DNA from: Azospirillum sp.
Lineage (GTDB): Bacteria > Pseudomonadota > Alphaproteobacteria > Azospirillales > Azospirillaceae
Length of the DNA: 64,000 nt
Reading direction: 5' to 3'
NCBI GenBank assembly: GCA_027486405.1
Contig: JAIXPD010000031.1
Location: forward strand, 1-64,000
Position numbers and translations under genes: made by a program. Below are positions 17,734 through 27,332 of the stretch, in pieces; the stretch's first letter is position 1; every line of letters starts with the position of its first letter. The notes under the pieces are model-generated. The model made no database searches. It had not been told where the DNA came from and was given only the letters and a program-made list of their open reading frames with translations.

Positions 17734-18732
17734 TCAGGGGGCAGTGGGCAGGGCGAAGCTGGCGACCATCGGCGCGTGATAGCTTTCGGGCGACCGCGCG
17801 TCGGTCGGGTGGAAAACCTCGTCGCTCAGCGCCTCGTTGTGGATGGCGGCGTCGCGGAACCATCCGGCCAGTTGGGGGGAGACCAGCAGATGGTCCAGCA
17901 TCACCCCCCGCCCGGCGTGCAGCACCGAAAAGCGGCGGTCGGGGGGAATGACCCGCTCCAGCGGCGTCAGCACCCGCCCGGCCAAGGCCGGGTTGCCGGT
18001 CCCCTCCAGATCGGCGCACAGGATGCGCAGGGGCGTGTGTTCCATCCCGGCGTTGAAGTCGCCAGCCACCATCACCAGCGCGTCGGGATCGGCGTCGAAC
18101 AGGCGGTCCACCGCCAGCCGGGTTTCCAGCGCCTGTCCCGCCCGCTTCAGCGCGGCCAAGCAATAGCCCTCGGCCCAGCCCTCCGCCGTTTTCCAGACGA
18201 AGGCCCCGGCCTTTTGCCCCGGAATGGGGGCGGCCAGCGGCGCGCGCAGATGCAGGTTGAAGACGTGCAGCGTCCGCCCGCCGGGCAGGGCGATGGCGCT
18301 GTGCAGAACCGGCCGGTCCCACTCCACCAAATGATCGGTTGGCGCGCCGTCTGTGGGGGCGGGGCGGGCGGTGGCGAGCGTCACGCGCGGCGGCGGGACC
18401 AATTGATGGCGCAACAGCCGCGTCGCCGTGATCGGCCAGCGGCTGACCAACACCGGGTTGTGCCGGTCGGCGGGCGTCAGCCCATCCCCGGCGGTGACGT
18501 GGAACCCGGCGTAGCGGGTCCCCTCCAACAGCCGGGACAGGGCGCGCAGCACGCGCGGTTCACGCTTGACCGGGTGCTGGGCGTCCACCTCCTGCAAACA
18601 CAGGATGTCGGCGTCGAGCCGTTCCAACTGCGGCCGCAGGGTTTTGATGCGCGCGGCAAAGGGCGGGTCGCCGACGTCGTCGTCCAGGCTTTCCAGATTG
18701 AAGGTGGCGATGCGGAACCGTGCCTCCTCCAT
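17734..18732 (-). CDS. Endonuclease/exonuclease/phosphatase (EEP) family protein
   Basis: A 332-residue EEP-fold hydrolase. The N-terminus RIATFNLESLDDD carries the first catalytic Asn. LDADILCLQEVDAQHP holds the metal-binding Glu, and MVAGDFNAGMEHTPL is the GDFN motif. HAGRGVMLDHLLVS and the C-terminal DARSPESYHAPMVASF supply the final Asp and His. The active site therefore looks complete, but the substrate (nucleic acid, phosphoinositide or other) cannot be read from sequence. The start at 18732 follows GGGAGGGGG on the minus strand. Confidence 0.88.
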   Translation of the reverse strand: MEEARFRIATFNLESLDDDVGDPPFAARIKTLRPQLERLDADILCLQEVDAQHPVKREPRVLRALSRLLEGTRYAGFHVTAGDGLTPADRHNPVLVSRWPITATRLLRHQLVPPPRVTLATARPAPTDGAPTDHLVEWDRPVLHSAIALPGGRTLHVFNLHLRAPLAAPIPGQKAGAFVWKTAEGWAEGYCLAALKRAGQALETRLAVDRLFDADPDALVMVAGDFNAGMEHTPLRILCADLEGTGNPALAGRVLTPLERVIPPDRRFSVLHAGRGVMLDHLLVSPQLAGWFRDAAIHNEALSDEVFHPTDARSPESYHAPMVASFALPTAP

Positions 18733-18761
18733 CGCCCCCTCCCATGGTGGAACCGTCCGCG

Positions 18762-19415
18762 TCAGAACAGTTCGACGTCGCCGTCGATGCTGGTGGTGCG
18801 CAGCCGCTCGAAGAAGGACGATTCGCTGCGGGCGATGTCGTGCACCGCCTCCTCGCCGATCAGCCGCCGTTGCGACCGTCCGCTGGTGGGGAAGAAGCGC
18901 ACGGCGCGCGGGCTGGTCCCGCCGACGTCCCAACTGACCGTCGGGATCCCCTCCGTCGCCAGATACTCCATGACGAATTCGACGTTGCGTTGGCCGATGT
19001 TGGAATGGCGCAGGGTGGCGGCGTTGACGTTGGCCCCGCCGAACACCTTGGCCCGCAACCGCTCGCGCCGCCCGGTGACGCGCAGCAGCCGGTTGATGAG
19101 CTGCTCCATCGCCGCGCTGCCGTAGCGCGAGGAGCGCGACACCGTGTCCAGACCGGCGTCGGGCAGCAGGAAATGGTTCATGCCGCCGATGCCCGCCTCG
19201 GCGTCATAGACACAGGCGGCCACACAGGACCCCAGCGTGGTGGTGATGATCACGTCGGGGCTGTCGCTGACCACGCAGCCGCCGACCACGATGTTGACCA
19301 TCTCCGCGTTCAGCCGCCGGTCGCGGTAACGGTTCGCGGCCACATCCTGCCGTTCCAGACGCCGCTGTTGCGGGCTGCGGGGGAGGCGCGCCGTGCGCAG
19401 CGGATCGAACGGCAT
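18762..19415 (-). CDS. cheD: Chemoreceptor glutamine deamidase CheD
   Basis: A CheD protein that deamidates or demethylates chemoreceptor side chains and so tunes chemotaxis. The catalytic cysteine is in DVIITTTLGSCVAACVYD and the histidine in GIGGMNHFLLPD; KVFGGANV and IGQRNVEFVMEYL are also family features. I use the ATG at 19415 (217 residues). The frame runs on to a GTG at 19493, which would add 26 unconserved residues. It is not next to a che operon here, but a chemoreceptor lies at 8.6-10.3 kb. Confidence 0.93.
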   Translation of the reverse strand: MPFDPLRTARLPRSPQQRRLERQDVAANRYRDRRLNAEMVNIVVGGCVVSDSPDVIITTTLGSCVAACVYDAEAGIGGMNHFLLPDAGLDTVSRSSRYGSAAMEQLINRLLRVTGRRERLRAKVFGGANVNAATLRHSNIGQRNVEFVMEYLATEGIPTVSWDVGGTSPRAVRFFPTSGRSQRRLIGEEAVHDIARSESSFFERLRTTSIDGDVELF

Positions 19416-19562
19416 CGTGTCGCGAGAATCCTGGTTGTGGACAGGGGTGCTTCCCAGAAATGGGGTGTCCTTCACCAAATGGTAGAGCACCACCGCGCAT
19501 CATGGAATTTTTTGATCCAGATGCCAATTCCGGGTTTTCCCGGATTCGCCGCTGAACGGCGC

Positions 19563-21029
19563 TCAATAGCGCGCCATCCAGTCGGCCAACAGGCCGCTTT
19601 GCAGGGCACGGGCGCGGCTGGCCCAGGCGCGGGCTTCGGGGGGCGGTTCCGTCACCCGGCGATCCAGTGCAGCGTCGAGCGCGCGGCGGCGGGCGGCGTC
19701 GGTGATGAAGAGGACGAAACCCAGCCGCTGACCGCTGGCCGCGTCCAGGGTTCCGGCCAACCCCTTCACATAGGACAGGGTCCCGGTTTTGGCGTGCACG
19801 CCCGGGGGCAGGGCCTTGCCATCCTCCTCCCCCGGCAGCAGCGCCCACAGGCCGGGGCCGCCCAGCCGCAGCAGCGCCGCCATCTGTCGGGGGGTGGACA
19901 GTGATCCGGTGCCAAGCCCGGAATGGTTGGCCAGCCGCAAGCCCTGCCAATCGGGCTTGCCCGCGCGCTCGGCGTCGGCCTGCCGGGCCAGCAGGGTTTG
20001 CAGCAGCAACGCCGATTGGCCGAGACGGTCCACCGTCGGGTCGATCCGCCGGGCGGCGGCCAGCCCGATCATCTCCGCCGACAGGTTGTTGGAGTAGCGC
20101 AGCAGCGACCGGGCCAATTCGCTCAACGGGGGGCTGTCGACCGAGGCCAGCGCCCGCGCGGCCTTGTCGGCGTCCTTGCCGCCGCCGATCCGGCCCGGTT
20201 GCGGGGCGGGCAACGCCACCCCCGCCTCCCCCGCCAGGCGGCGGAACAGCGACGCCGTGGCCAGACCGGGGCGGGCCACCGGGACCCACAGCCGCCCGTT
20301 GCCGTCCGGTTTGGCGGGCAACAGCCAGCGATCCGGGCCGCCGGGCAGCGGCGGCACCGCCCCGCTGGGGGCCAGAGCCGCCGTCACGCTGTCCAACGCC
20401 GTGCGCCCGCTGTCGGCCACCGACCAGACCGACGCGGTGGCCGGGCCGTTGGTTGGCCGGGTCCAGGCCAGTTGCGCGCGGTTGAAATTGACCGACAGGG
20501 CACCGATGCCGGTGTTGTAAGGGGCCGCCCAAGGCTGGCCGGGATCGATCTCCGGCAATTCGGGCAGCAGGCTGGTGTCGTAGAGAAACCGCCCCGCCAC
20601 CCGCATCACCCCCGCCGCGCGCAACCCCTCCACCAGATCGCCCAAGCTATCGCTGGACAGGGAGGGATCGCCCCCGCCCTCCAACACCAGATCGCCGCGC
20701 AGGGTCCCGTTGTCCACCGGGCCGGTGGCGCGCAGACGGGTGGTGAAGCGGTGATCGGCCCCCAGCACGCCCAGCGCGGCGGCCACCGTCGGCACCTTGG
20801 CCACCGACGCGGGAACGAAGAGCCGGTCGGCCTGCCGCTCCTCCACCACCGCACCGCTGTCGAGTCTGAACAAAATGTAGCCGACGGACGTGTCGTTGAA
20901 ACCTTCGCGTGCGGTTCGGTCATCCGCCGGGGCGGCCACAGCCACCCGGCACAGGCTGGACACCACGATAAAACCCAGGGCAAATCGGCGGGTGACAGGG
21001 CGCAGGCGGGAGAACGGCAGGGTCGGCAT
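19563..21029 (-). CDS. dacB: D-alanyl-D-alanine carboxypeptidase/endopeptidase (PBP4, DacB family)
   Basis: A 488-residue class C low-molecular-mass penicillin-binding protein of the periplasm that trims or cleaves peptidoglycan cross-links. It has a signal peptide (RRFALGFIVVSSLCRVAVAA). The three active-site motifs are VPASVAKVPT (SxxK), YSNNLSAEM (SxN) and HAKTGTL (KTG), with the large insertion typical of PBP4 between the first two. The neighbours are unrelated. Confidence 0.94.
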   Translation of the reverse strand: MPTLPFSRLRPVTRRFALGFIVVSSLCRVAVAAPADDRTAREGFNDTSVGYILFRLDSGAVVEERQADRLFVPASVAKVPTVAAALGVLGADHRFTTRLRATGPVDNGTLRGDLVLEGGGDPSLSSDSLGDLVEGLRAAGVMRVAGRFLYDTSLLPELPEIDPGQPWAAPYNTGIGALSVNFNRAQLAWTRPTNGPATASVWSVADSGRTALDSVTAALAPSGAVPPLPGGPDRWLLPAKPDGNGRLWVPVARPGLATASLFRRLAGEAGVALPAPQPGRIGGGKDADKAARALASVDSPPLSELARSLLRYSNNLSAEMIGLAAARRIDPTVDRLGQSALLLQTLLARQADAERAGKPDWQGLRLANHSGLGTGSLSTPRQMAALLRLGGPGLWALLPGEEDGKALPPGVHAKTGTLSYVKGLAGTLDAASGQRLGFVLFITDAARRRALDAALDRRVTEPPPEARAWASRARALQSGLLADWMARY

Positions 21030-21172
21030 CGGGGTTTTCCATCAGTTCCGCCTGTGGCATACGCGAAGGCGTTTTGTTCTGTCGAGTGCCATGTCATAAA
21101 GTTGTTGGGAAGGGAAGACGCCGGAAATCCCAGGCGTGAGCGTAACCGGCTGCGGGCCGGTCAGGGGGCGGG

Positions 21173-23005
21173 ATGGCGATGTTGGCGCGGCGCGTCGTGC
21201 GCTTTGAAGTGGTGGTGGAGCAGGGCGGGAAGCCCAACATTGATGGCGTTTTCGATGATGAGAAGGCCGCGACCGAACGCGCGGTCTATCTGCTGCGTTT
21301 GGCCAAATTCCCGGTGGTGCGTGTCGTCAAGGTCAGCGGATCGGGCAAGGAAGAGACGATCTTCCAAAAATCCTCGTCGGGTGGCGGGAAGCTGACGACG
21401 ATTTCGACCATCGACGATTGCAACCTCTGCACCGACGTTCTCCAGGTGTTTTCGTTCGAAAGCCGGATGACGTTGTTGCGTCTGCTGCGCGGTTATTGGG
21501 ACGATCAGGGCGTCATTCCCACCGAACAACTGCACCGCTATTACCCGTTGCGGTATTTCGAACGCGAGGCGCTGCTGTTCAACCCGGCGGTCACGCGGTT
21601 GGCGGCGCTTCAGGCCCCGAAGCTGGGGATCAAGCCCGCCGAGCGGTACGACCAGATCATCCGCCTGTTCACCGCGCTGAAGGATTTGGCGCAGAACGCC
21701 GACACGCTGGCCCCCTATGATCAGGCGCTGGCGCGCGGCGGCATCAGCGGCCTGCTCGCCGCCTCCATCGACCGCCCGGCGGAGGAGCGTGACCGCATCA
21801 TCACCCACGCCTTTGGCGCGATGCTGGAGCCGCATCGCGAATGGGGGGCGAAGCTGCAAGCGGTGCTGCGCCTGCATGAGGAGGGAGACGCCGAGAACAC
21901 CCGGCTGGTGGATGAGGTCATCGCCGAAATCATCGATGGCCGGGAGCCGATCCGTGCCCTGATCGGCTACGCGCCCGATCTCGGTTCGGCCCTGCTGGCG
22001 TTGCAGGCCACGCTGCGCGGCGATTTGGACGACCGGCTGCCCTACACCGAACCGTTGCTCGCCCTGTCCAACGCGGTGGGCGGCGGCGGCTTCACCCATG
22101 TGCGGGCGGCTTTGCTCAACCGGTTGCGCGGTGGCTTGGAAGGGCTGACCCCGCTGACCCGCACCGGTGCGGCCAGCGACGCCAAGGCGTTTCAGGCCAT
22201 CGTCGATGGCATGATCGTGTTCGACGGCATCATGGGCGGCCCGCTGATGGCCGAGGCGATGACCAAGCGTGGGAAGGTCGCCTGGGCGGTCGGGGACAGC
22301 GACCTGTCTTTTGAGGACACGGTGTTGCGCCTGCTGCGCCGCTTCGGCACCCCGGCGGGGCGGCTGGGCTTCCTGCTGGATCTGGCGACCAGCGAATTCG
22401 GGCGACGCAAGGTCAGCTTCCTGATCCAGAAGGTCGCGGACGAATTCAATCAGATCAAATCCGCCGCCGAACTGGCCGCACCCGGCGTGTCGGTGCAGGA
22501 TGTGCGCAATGGGTTGGGGCGGCGGTTGCGCGCGGCGGGCATCCCGCGCGCCCTGGCCGACGGGCTGATCGCCAAGATCGCGTCCATCCCCGACGAACAG
22601 CGGTCCCTGACCCCGCCGCCGGTGCCGCGTCAATCGGAAACCGTGGACATCCGCAGCCTGCCCCGCCTGTTGCTGAAAGTCACCGTGACCTATCAGGGCA
22701 AGAGCGTGGTCCTGCCCGATCAGGGGCCGGAGGTGGTGATCGGGCGGGCGGCCGAATGCGGCATCATGCTGGACCACGCGTCGGCCTCCCGCCGCCATGT
22801 GGCGATCCGGCTGGAGGACAGCGGCTGCGTGGTGGAGGATTTGAGCCGCAACGGCACCCGCCTGCACGTTGCCGGGGGAAACACCCGCCAGTTGAAACAG
22901 GGAGAGGTCGTCTCGCTGTCGGGCCGGGGGGAACTGATCATCGGCTCCCTGGATCTGGGCGAAAGCCCGGCCCGCATCGGGTGGGAGGTTACGACCGGTC
23001 GCTGA
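21173..23005 (+). CDS. FHA-domain protein with large helical N-terminal region
   Basis: A 610-residue cytoplasmic protein. The C-terminal forkhead-associated domain (about 500-600) is clear: EVVIGRAAECGIML, HASASRRHVAI and LSRNGTRL carry the phosphothreonine-binding Arg, Ser, Arg-His and Asn. The first 490 residues are mostly helical and match no domain I know; the first 60 (VVRFEVVVEQGGKPNIDGVF) may be a small alpha-beta domain. The FHA part implies binding to a Ser/Thr-phosphorylated partner, but no such kinase is in the window. It converges on the phosphopantetheinyl transferase gene with a 17-bp overlap. Confidence 0.85.
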   Translation: MAMLARRVVRFEVVVEQGGKPNIDGVFDDEKAATERAVYLLRLAKFPVVRVVKVSGSGKEETIFQKSSSGGGKLTTISTIDDCNLCTDVLQVFSFESRMTLLRLLRGYWDDQGVIPTEQLHRYYPLRYFEREALLFNPAVTRLAALQAPKLGIKPAERYDQIIRLFTALKDLAQNADTLAPYDQALARGGISGLLAASIDRPAEERDRIITHAFGAMLEPHREWGAKLQAVLRLHEEGDAENTRLVDEVIAEIIDGREPIRALIGYAPDLGSALLALQATLRGDLDDRLPYTEPLLALSNAVGGGGFTHVRAALLNRLRGGLEGLTPLTRTGAASDAKAFQAIVDGMIVFDGIMGGPLMAEAMTKRGKVAWAVGDSDLSFEDTVLRLLRRFGTPAGRLGFLLDLATSEFGRRKVSFLIQKVADEFNQIKSAAELAAPGVSVQDVRNGLGRRLRAAGIPRALADGLIAKIASIPDEQRSLTPPPVPRQSETVDIRSLPRLLLKVTVTYQGKSVVLPDQGPEVVIGRAAECGIMLDHASASRRHVAIRLEDSGCVVEDLSRNGTRLHVAGGNTRQLKQGEVVSLSGRGELIIGSLDLGESPARIGWEVTTGR

Positions 23006-23747
23006 GCGGCGTCGCGCCGAACAGCCCGTCATCGACCAGTCGGCTGTCCACCCGCCAGCCGGTGCCGCGCGCGGCCACCGCCGCGATGGTGTCGGGCAAC
23101 ACCCGGCGGTCGAACAGCGACCAGTCGTCCGGTGATCCGGCATCGCCCCGCAGCGATTCGTCCACCGCCAGCACCGCCACCGGGTCGCCCGGCGTCACCG
23201 CCACCGCGAACTGATCGAGCGGCATCGACAGGCCGACCCCGGCGGCCTTGATGAACGCCTCCTTGCGGGTCCAGCCCAACAGGAAGCCTTCGTTGCGCTG
23301 GTCGGGCGGCAGGGCGTGCAGGGCCGCGCATTCGATGGGGTGAAAGAAGCGGTCGGAAATGCCGTCGGCGCTTTCGATCGGACGCAGGCGTTCGATGTCC
23401 ACCCCGATCCGCCCGTCGGCCGCCAGCGCGATGGCCACCGAATCCTCGCTGTCGGCCAGATTGAAGGACGGCCCGCCCCCGGCCAGCGCCGGTTTGCCGT
23501 GCACGCCGTAATCGAATCGCAGCCCGGCGGGTTCCCGCCCGGTGCAGCGCCCCAGCAACACCCGCAACAGCCCCCGGCGCAGGATGAAACGGTTGGTCAG
23601 CCGTTCCATGGTGAAGCGTTCGGCCCGGTCGATCTCGTCCTGGCTCAGCACCGCGCGCAGATCGGCCAGCCGCCCGCCCAAAGCCCGGAGATCGGCGAAC
23701 CACACCCGGATGACGCCCGCCGGTAAGCCATACCCATCGTCATGCAT
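22989..23747 (-). CDS. 4'-phosphopantetheinyl transferase, Sfp type
   Basis: A 252-residue transferase that moves phosphopantetheine from CoA to carrier proteins. It shows GKPALAGGGPSFNLADSEDSV, the magnesium site GRIGVDIERL and the catalytic WTRKEAFIKAAGVGL. The Sfp size class (about 230-260) usually serves polyketide or peptide synthases, sometimes also fatty acid synthesis. No such synthase is in the window. The ATG at 23747 is preceded by AGGGAGGA at good spacing; the longer frame to 23780 is not needed. Confidence 0.93.
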   Translation of the reverse strand: MHDDGYGLPAGVIRVWFADLRALGGRLADLRAVLSQDEIDRAERFTMERLTNRFILRRGLLRVLLGRCTGREPAGLRFDYGVHGKPALAGGGPSFNLADSEDSVAIALAADGRIGVDIERLRPIESADGISDRFFHPIECAALHALPPDQRNEGFLLGWTRKEAFIKAAGVGLSMPLDQFAVAVTPGDPVAVLAVDESLRGDAGSPDDWSLFDRRVLPDTIAAVAARGTGWRVDSRLVDDGLFGATPLSDRS

Positions 23748-23839
23748 ACGAAGCGATCCTCCCTTGGAAATTACCGCCATGGCTCTGAGACCGGATTGGG
23801 GTAGTATGCCGCCCTCTTGTCTTGCCGGATTCGGAACAC

Positions 23840-24820
23840 ATGGTTGACACCGCTCTGCTCGCCCCGCACCTGACCAACGTCCTCGGCGACGCCTTCATCC
23901 CGGAGCTTCCCAATCATTACCGTGGGAAGGTGCGTGAAAACTACGATCTTTCCGACGGGCGACGGATTCTGATCACCACCGATCGCCTCTCGGCCTTCGA
24001 CCGCATCCTGACGGCGCTGCCCTTCAAGGGGCAGGTGCTGACGCAGACCGCGCGGTTCTGGTTCGAGGCGACGCAGGACATCTGCGCGAACCATGTGTTG
24101 GAATACCCCGATCCCAACGTGGTGGTGGCCAAGCGGTTGACCATCATGCCGGTGGAAATCGTCGTGCGCGATTACATGGCGGGCACGACCGGAACCTCCA
24201 TCTGGTCGATGTACAAGAAGGGCCGACGCGAGATGTACGGCCACCGCTTCCCCGACGGGATGCGCGAGAACGAACGCCTGCCGACCCCGATCATCACGCC
24301 GACGACCAAGGCGTTCGACGCCGGTCACGACGAGGAGCTGACGGCGGCGGAGATCGTCGGCCAAAATCTCCTGACCCGCGCCCAGTGGGACGAGGTGTCT
24401 GACAAGGCGCTGGCCCTGTTCGCGCGTGGCCGCACCATCGCCGCCGAACGCGGCCTGATCCTGGTCGACACCAAATACGAGTTCGGCTTTGACGAGGCGG
24501 GCAACATCCTGTTGGCCGACGAAATCCACACGCCCGACAGCTCGCGCTACTGGTTCGCCCGCAGCTACCCCGAACGCTTTGCGGCGGGGGAACGGCCGGA
24601 GAGCTTCGACAAGGATTTCGTGCGGAGCTGGGTGACGGCGCGGTGCGATCCCTACACCCAGGACATCCCGACGATTCCCGACGACATCGTGCTTCAGGCC
24701 GCGCGGGTCTACATCGAAGCGGCGGAGGCCATCACCGGCCAGCCCTTCGACCTGCCGACCGAGGTCACGCCGGTGCTGGAGCGCATCCGCACCAATCTGG
24801 CCCCGTATTTCGGCAAGTGA
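23840..24820 (+). CDS. purC: SAICAR synthase (phosphoribosylaminoimidazole-succinocarboxamide synthase)
   Basis: A 326-residue long-form PurC that adds aspartate to CAIR in purine synthesis. It has [75 protein letters not shown] and the C-terminal [18 protein letters not shown] segment. The ATG at 23840 is the start closest to the conserved region; a TTG at 23822 is possible. It is divergent from the phosphopantetheinyl transferase gene, with a 92-bp shared promoter region. Confidence 0.96.
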   Translation: MVDTALLAPHLTNVLGDAFIPELPNHYRGKVRENYDLSDGRRILITTDRLSAFDRILTALPFKGQVLTQTARFWFEATQDICANHVLEYPDPNVVVAKRLTIMPVEIVVRDYMAGTTGTSIWSMYKKGRREMYGHRFPDGMRENERLPTPIITPTTKAFDAGHDEELTAAEIVGQNLLTRAQWDEVSDKALALFARGRTIAAERGLILVDTKYEFGFDEAGNILLADEIHTPDSSRYWFARSYPERFAAGERPESFDKDFVRSWVTARCDPYTQDIPTIPDDIVLQAARVYIEAAEAITGQPFDLPTEVTPVLERIRTNLAPYFGK

Positions 24821-24824
24821 CCGG

Positions 24825-24851
24825 ATCGGGGGCCGTCCGGCGGCCCCCGAT
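24825..24851 (+). terminator. Terminator hairpin after purC
   Basis: A perfect 11-bp stem (ATCGGGGGCCG / CGGCCCCCGAT) with a 5-base loop begins 5 bp after the purC stop. No T-run follows, which is common in such GC-rich DNA. Confidence 0.7.
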
Positions 24852-24904
24852 GGTCCCTGTGTCCCGCACGGTCTTGCAACACGGTTTGCAACAAGGATCG
24901 ACCC

Positions 24905-25864
24905 ATGCCGTTGTCCGTTGCCATTCTCGATGATTATCAATCGGTTGCCCGTGATCTCGCCGACTGGTCGCGCCTGCCCGACGGCTCCAGCCTGACGGTG
25001 TTCGAGCAGCCGTTCGCCGATCTCGACGCGGCGGCGGCGGCGCTGGCCCCGTTCGATGTCCTGGTCATCATGCGCGAACGCACGCCCTTCCCGGCGGCGT
25101 TGATCGAGCGGCTGCCCGCGCTCAAGCTGCTGGTCACGACCGGCGCGCGCAACAACGCCATCGATTTGAAGGCGTGCGCGGCGCGCGGCATTCCGGTCAG
25201 CGGAACCGCCATGGTCGGCACCCCCACCGCTGAATTGACCTGGGGCCTGATCCTGGCGCTGGCCAAGCGGATCACGGTGGAGGAACAGGCCCTGCGCGCC
25301 GGGCGCTGGCAAACCGGCATCACCGATGGGTTGGCCGGTCGGCGGCTGGGTCTGGTCGGCTTGGGCAAGCTGGGCACGCAGGTGGCGAAGGTCGGTCAGG
25401 CCTTTGGCATGGAGGTTGTGGCCTGGAGTCCGAATCTGACCGACGAACGGGCGGCGGCGGCGGGCGTGACCCGGCTGGACAAGGCGGAGCTGTTCGCTAG
25501 CGCCGACGTGGTCAGCGTGCATCTGGTGTTGAGCGACCGTTCGCGCGGCGTGGTCGATGCCGAGTCCATCGCGCGGATGAAACCGACGGCGCTGCTCATC
25601 AACACCTCGCGCGCCGGGCTGGTGGACGAGGCGGCCTTGATGGCCGCGCTGCGCGACCGGCGAATCGGCGGGGCGGGCATCGATGTGTTCCCGGTCGAAC
25701 CCTTGCCCGCCGACAGCCCGTGGCGGGATCTTCCCAACACGGTGCTGACTCCCCATCTGGGCTATGTGACGCGGCAGAATTACGCGGTGTTCTATCGCGA
25801 CGCCCTGGAAGACATCCTGGCGTGGCAGCAGGGAGCGCCGATCCGGCTTCTGACCGCCGCTTGA
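24905..25864 (+). CDS. D-2-hydroxyacid dehydrogenase family protein
   Basis: A 319-residue NAD(P)-dependent dehydrogenase of the D-isomer 2-hydroxyacid family (phosphoglycerate/glycerate/formate dehydrogenase fold). The nucleotide fold begins LAGRRLGLVGLGKLGTQVAK. The catalytic set is visible: Arg in LINTSRAGLVDEAAL, Glu in VFPVEPLP, His in NTVLTPHLGYVT. Substrate cannot be assigned. The purC hairpin lies just upstream and a PAP2 gene follows 20 bp later. Confidence 0.92.
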   Translation: MPLSVAILDDYQSVARDLADWSRLPDGSSLTVFEQPFADLDAAAAALAPFDVLVIMRERTPFPAALIERLPALKLLVTTGARNNAIDLKACAARGIPVSGTAMVGTPTAELTWGLILALAKRITVEEQALRAGRWQTGITDGLAGRRLGLVGLGKLGTQVAKVGQAFGMEVVAWSPNLTDERAAAAGVTRLDKAELFASADVVSVHLVLSDRSRGVVDAESIARMKPTALLINTSRAGLVDEAALMAALRDRRIGGAGIDVFPVEPLPADSPWRDLPNTVLTPHLGYVTRQNYAVFYRDALEDILAWQQGAPIRLLTAA

Positions 25865-25884
25865 CGGAGACGCGGGAGGGCGCT

Positions 25885-26595
25885 GTGCGGTTTGGAACGG
25901 GGCGGTTGCTGGTGGTTGCGGCGGTCGCCGCCGGGTTTTCCCTGGCTTTTCTCGGCGTGATGGCCTTGGTGCTGACCGGGACGGCGGCGGGTTTCGACCG
26001 CGCGGTTCTGCTGGCGCTGCGCGACCCGCTCGACCCCGACCAGCCCGGCGGCCCCTGGTGGCTGGCGCGCATGGCCCGCGATCTGACCGCGCTGGGCAGC
26101 GTGACGGTGCTGGGTCTCATCACCCTGCTGGCCTTTGGCGCGTTGCTGGTGATGCGGCGCTGGGCGGCGGCGCTGTCCCTGCTGCTGGCGGTGGGCGGCG
26201 GCACGGCGGTCAGTTCGGTGTTGAAGGCGTTGATCGGCCGGGCGCGGCCCGATCTGGTTCCCCATGGCGACGCGGTGTTGAGCGCCAGCTTTCCCAGCGG
26301 CCACGCCATGCTGTCGATGGTGGTCGGTCTGTCGGTGGGGGCGCTGCTGGCCCACGAGATCGCCGACCGGCGCTTGCGGGTTTACGTCATGGCGGTGGTG
26401 CTGGGTCTCAGCCTGACCATCGGGGCGAGCCGGGTTTATCTGGGCGTGCATTGGCCGACCGACGTGCTGGCGGGCTGGTTGATCGGCGGATCCTGGGCGG
26501 CGCTGTGCTGGTGCGTGGCCGATGGCTGGGTCGCCCAGCGTCACACGCCCGTGCATCGGGCGACCGTGGCCGACACCGATGTCCGACCCGCTTAA
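25885..26595 (+). CDS. PAP2-family membrane phosphatase
   Basis: A 236-residue integral membrane phosphatase with about six helices. The three catalytic motifs are complete: KALIGRARP (KxxxxxxRP), FPSGHAMLS (PSGH) and SRVYLGVHWPTD (SRxxxxxHxxxD). Family members dephosphorylate undecaprenyl pyrophosphate, phosphatidic acid or phosphatidylglycerol phosphate. The GTG start at 25885 is chosen because GGGAGGG lies just upstream and helix 1 then begins within ten residues. Confidence 0.92.
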   Translation: MRFGTGRLLVVAAVAAGFSLAFLGVMALVLTGTAAGFDRAVLLALRDPLDPDQPGGPWWLARMARDLTALGSVTVLGLITLLAFGALLVMRRWAAALSLLLAVGGGTAVSSVLKALIGRARPDLVPHGDAVLSASFPSGHAMLSMVVGLSVGALLAHEIADRRLRVYVMAVVLGLSLTIGASRVYLGVHWPTDVLAGWLIGGSWAALCWCVADGWVAQRHTPVHRATVADTDVRPA

Positions 26596-26734
26596 GACGC
26601 GCGGCGAGGACCGTTCCGTTGGTGACGACGCGGCATGACGGTTATGCGATCCCACCGCGCATTGTGGGGTTGAACCCGTCGCGGTGCTCGCGGATAGTGC
26701 GCGCTCCTTCCCCCCATCCGATTCAAGCCCGGTG

Positions 26735-27280
26735 ATGGCCGACCGTTCCCTGGACAGCGCGACTTTGGACGCCATCGGCGTGTTGGCCCGCGCGGTTGAG
26801 CAGGAGCGGGAGCCGGGAAAGGTGGATTTCCTGCTGCTGAACGACGCCCTGCGCCGGGCGGGGGACAGCGGCAGCCGCGCCGAACTGGCCGAGGCTGCCC
26901 GCGTCTTCCATCGGCTGGACACCACGTCCCGCGCCCGCATCGTCGCCCGCGCCACGGCGGAGGCCCACGCGCTGGCCGGACGGGTGGAGGCGGTGACGGT
27001 GGAGGTCCCGGCGGGGGCAGGCAAAGCCCGGTCGGTTGACCTGTCCGCCACGCGGCCCGACGCGGGCACGCCGCGCCCGGCCAAACGGTCGGTCGGGTCC
27101 AGCTTTCTGGCGGCGCTCAACGGCTTGCGGCCGGGGCGGGCCAAGGCGGACAGCCGTGACGCGGCCAAGGATCGGTTGAAAGCGGCGGTGGAAACGCAAC
27201 GCGCGTTGCCCGTGACCGGACTGGACGAGGTGATCGAAGGCGGCCTGCGCCCCGGTGCGCCCTTGCCCCGGTCGGCCTGA
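26735..27280 (+). CDS. Hypothetical protein, helical, unknown
   Basis: I do not recognise this 181-residue protein. Residues 1-95 look like a compact helical domain (LDAIGVLARAVEQEREPGKVD onward) with a normal amino-acid mix; the rest is basic and low in complexity (ATRPDAGTPRPAKRS, then KADSRDAAKDRLKAAVET). Codon use favours G/C in third positions, as expected of a real gene here, but no strong ribosome site precedes the ATG. An opposite-strand frame over the same bases looks less protein-like. Confidence 0.55.
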   Translation: MADRSLDSATLDAIGVLARAVEQEREPGKVDFLLLNDALRRAGDSGSRAELAEAARVFHRLDTTSRARIVARATAEAHALAGRVEAVTVEVPAGAGKARSVDLSATRPDAGTPRPAKRSVGSSFLAALNGLRPGRAKADSRDAAKDRLKAAVETQRALPVTGLDEVIEGGLRPGAPLPRSA

Positions 27281-27332
27281 TCGCTTCGCCCGGATCGTTT
27301 TTGAGAACAGACTTTTGTCGAGGGAGCCGCTT

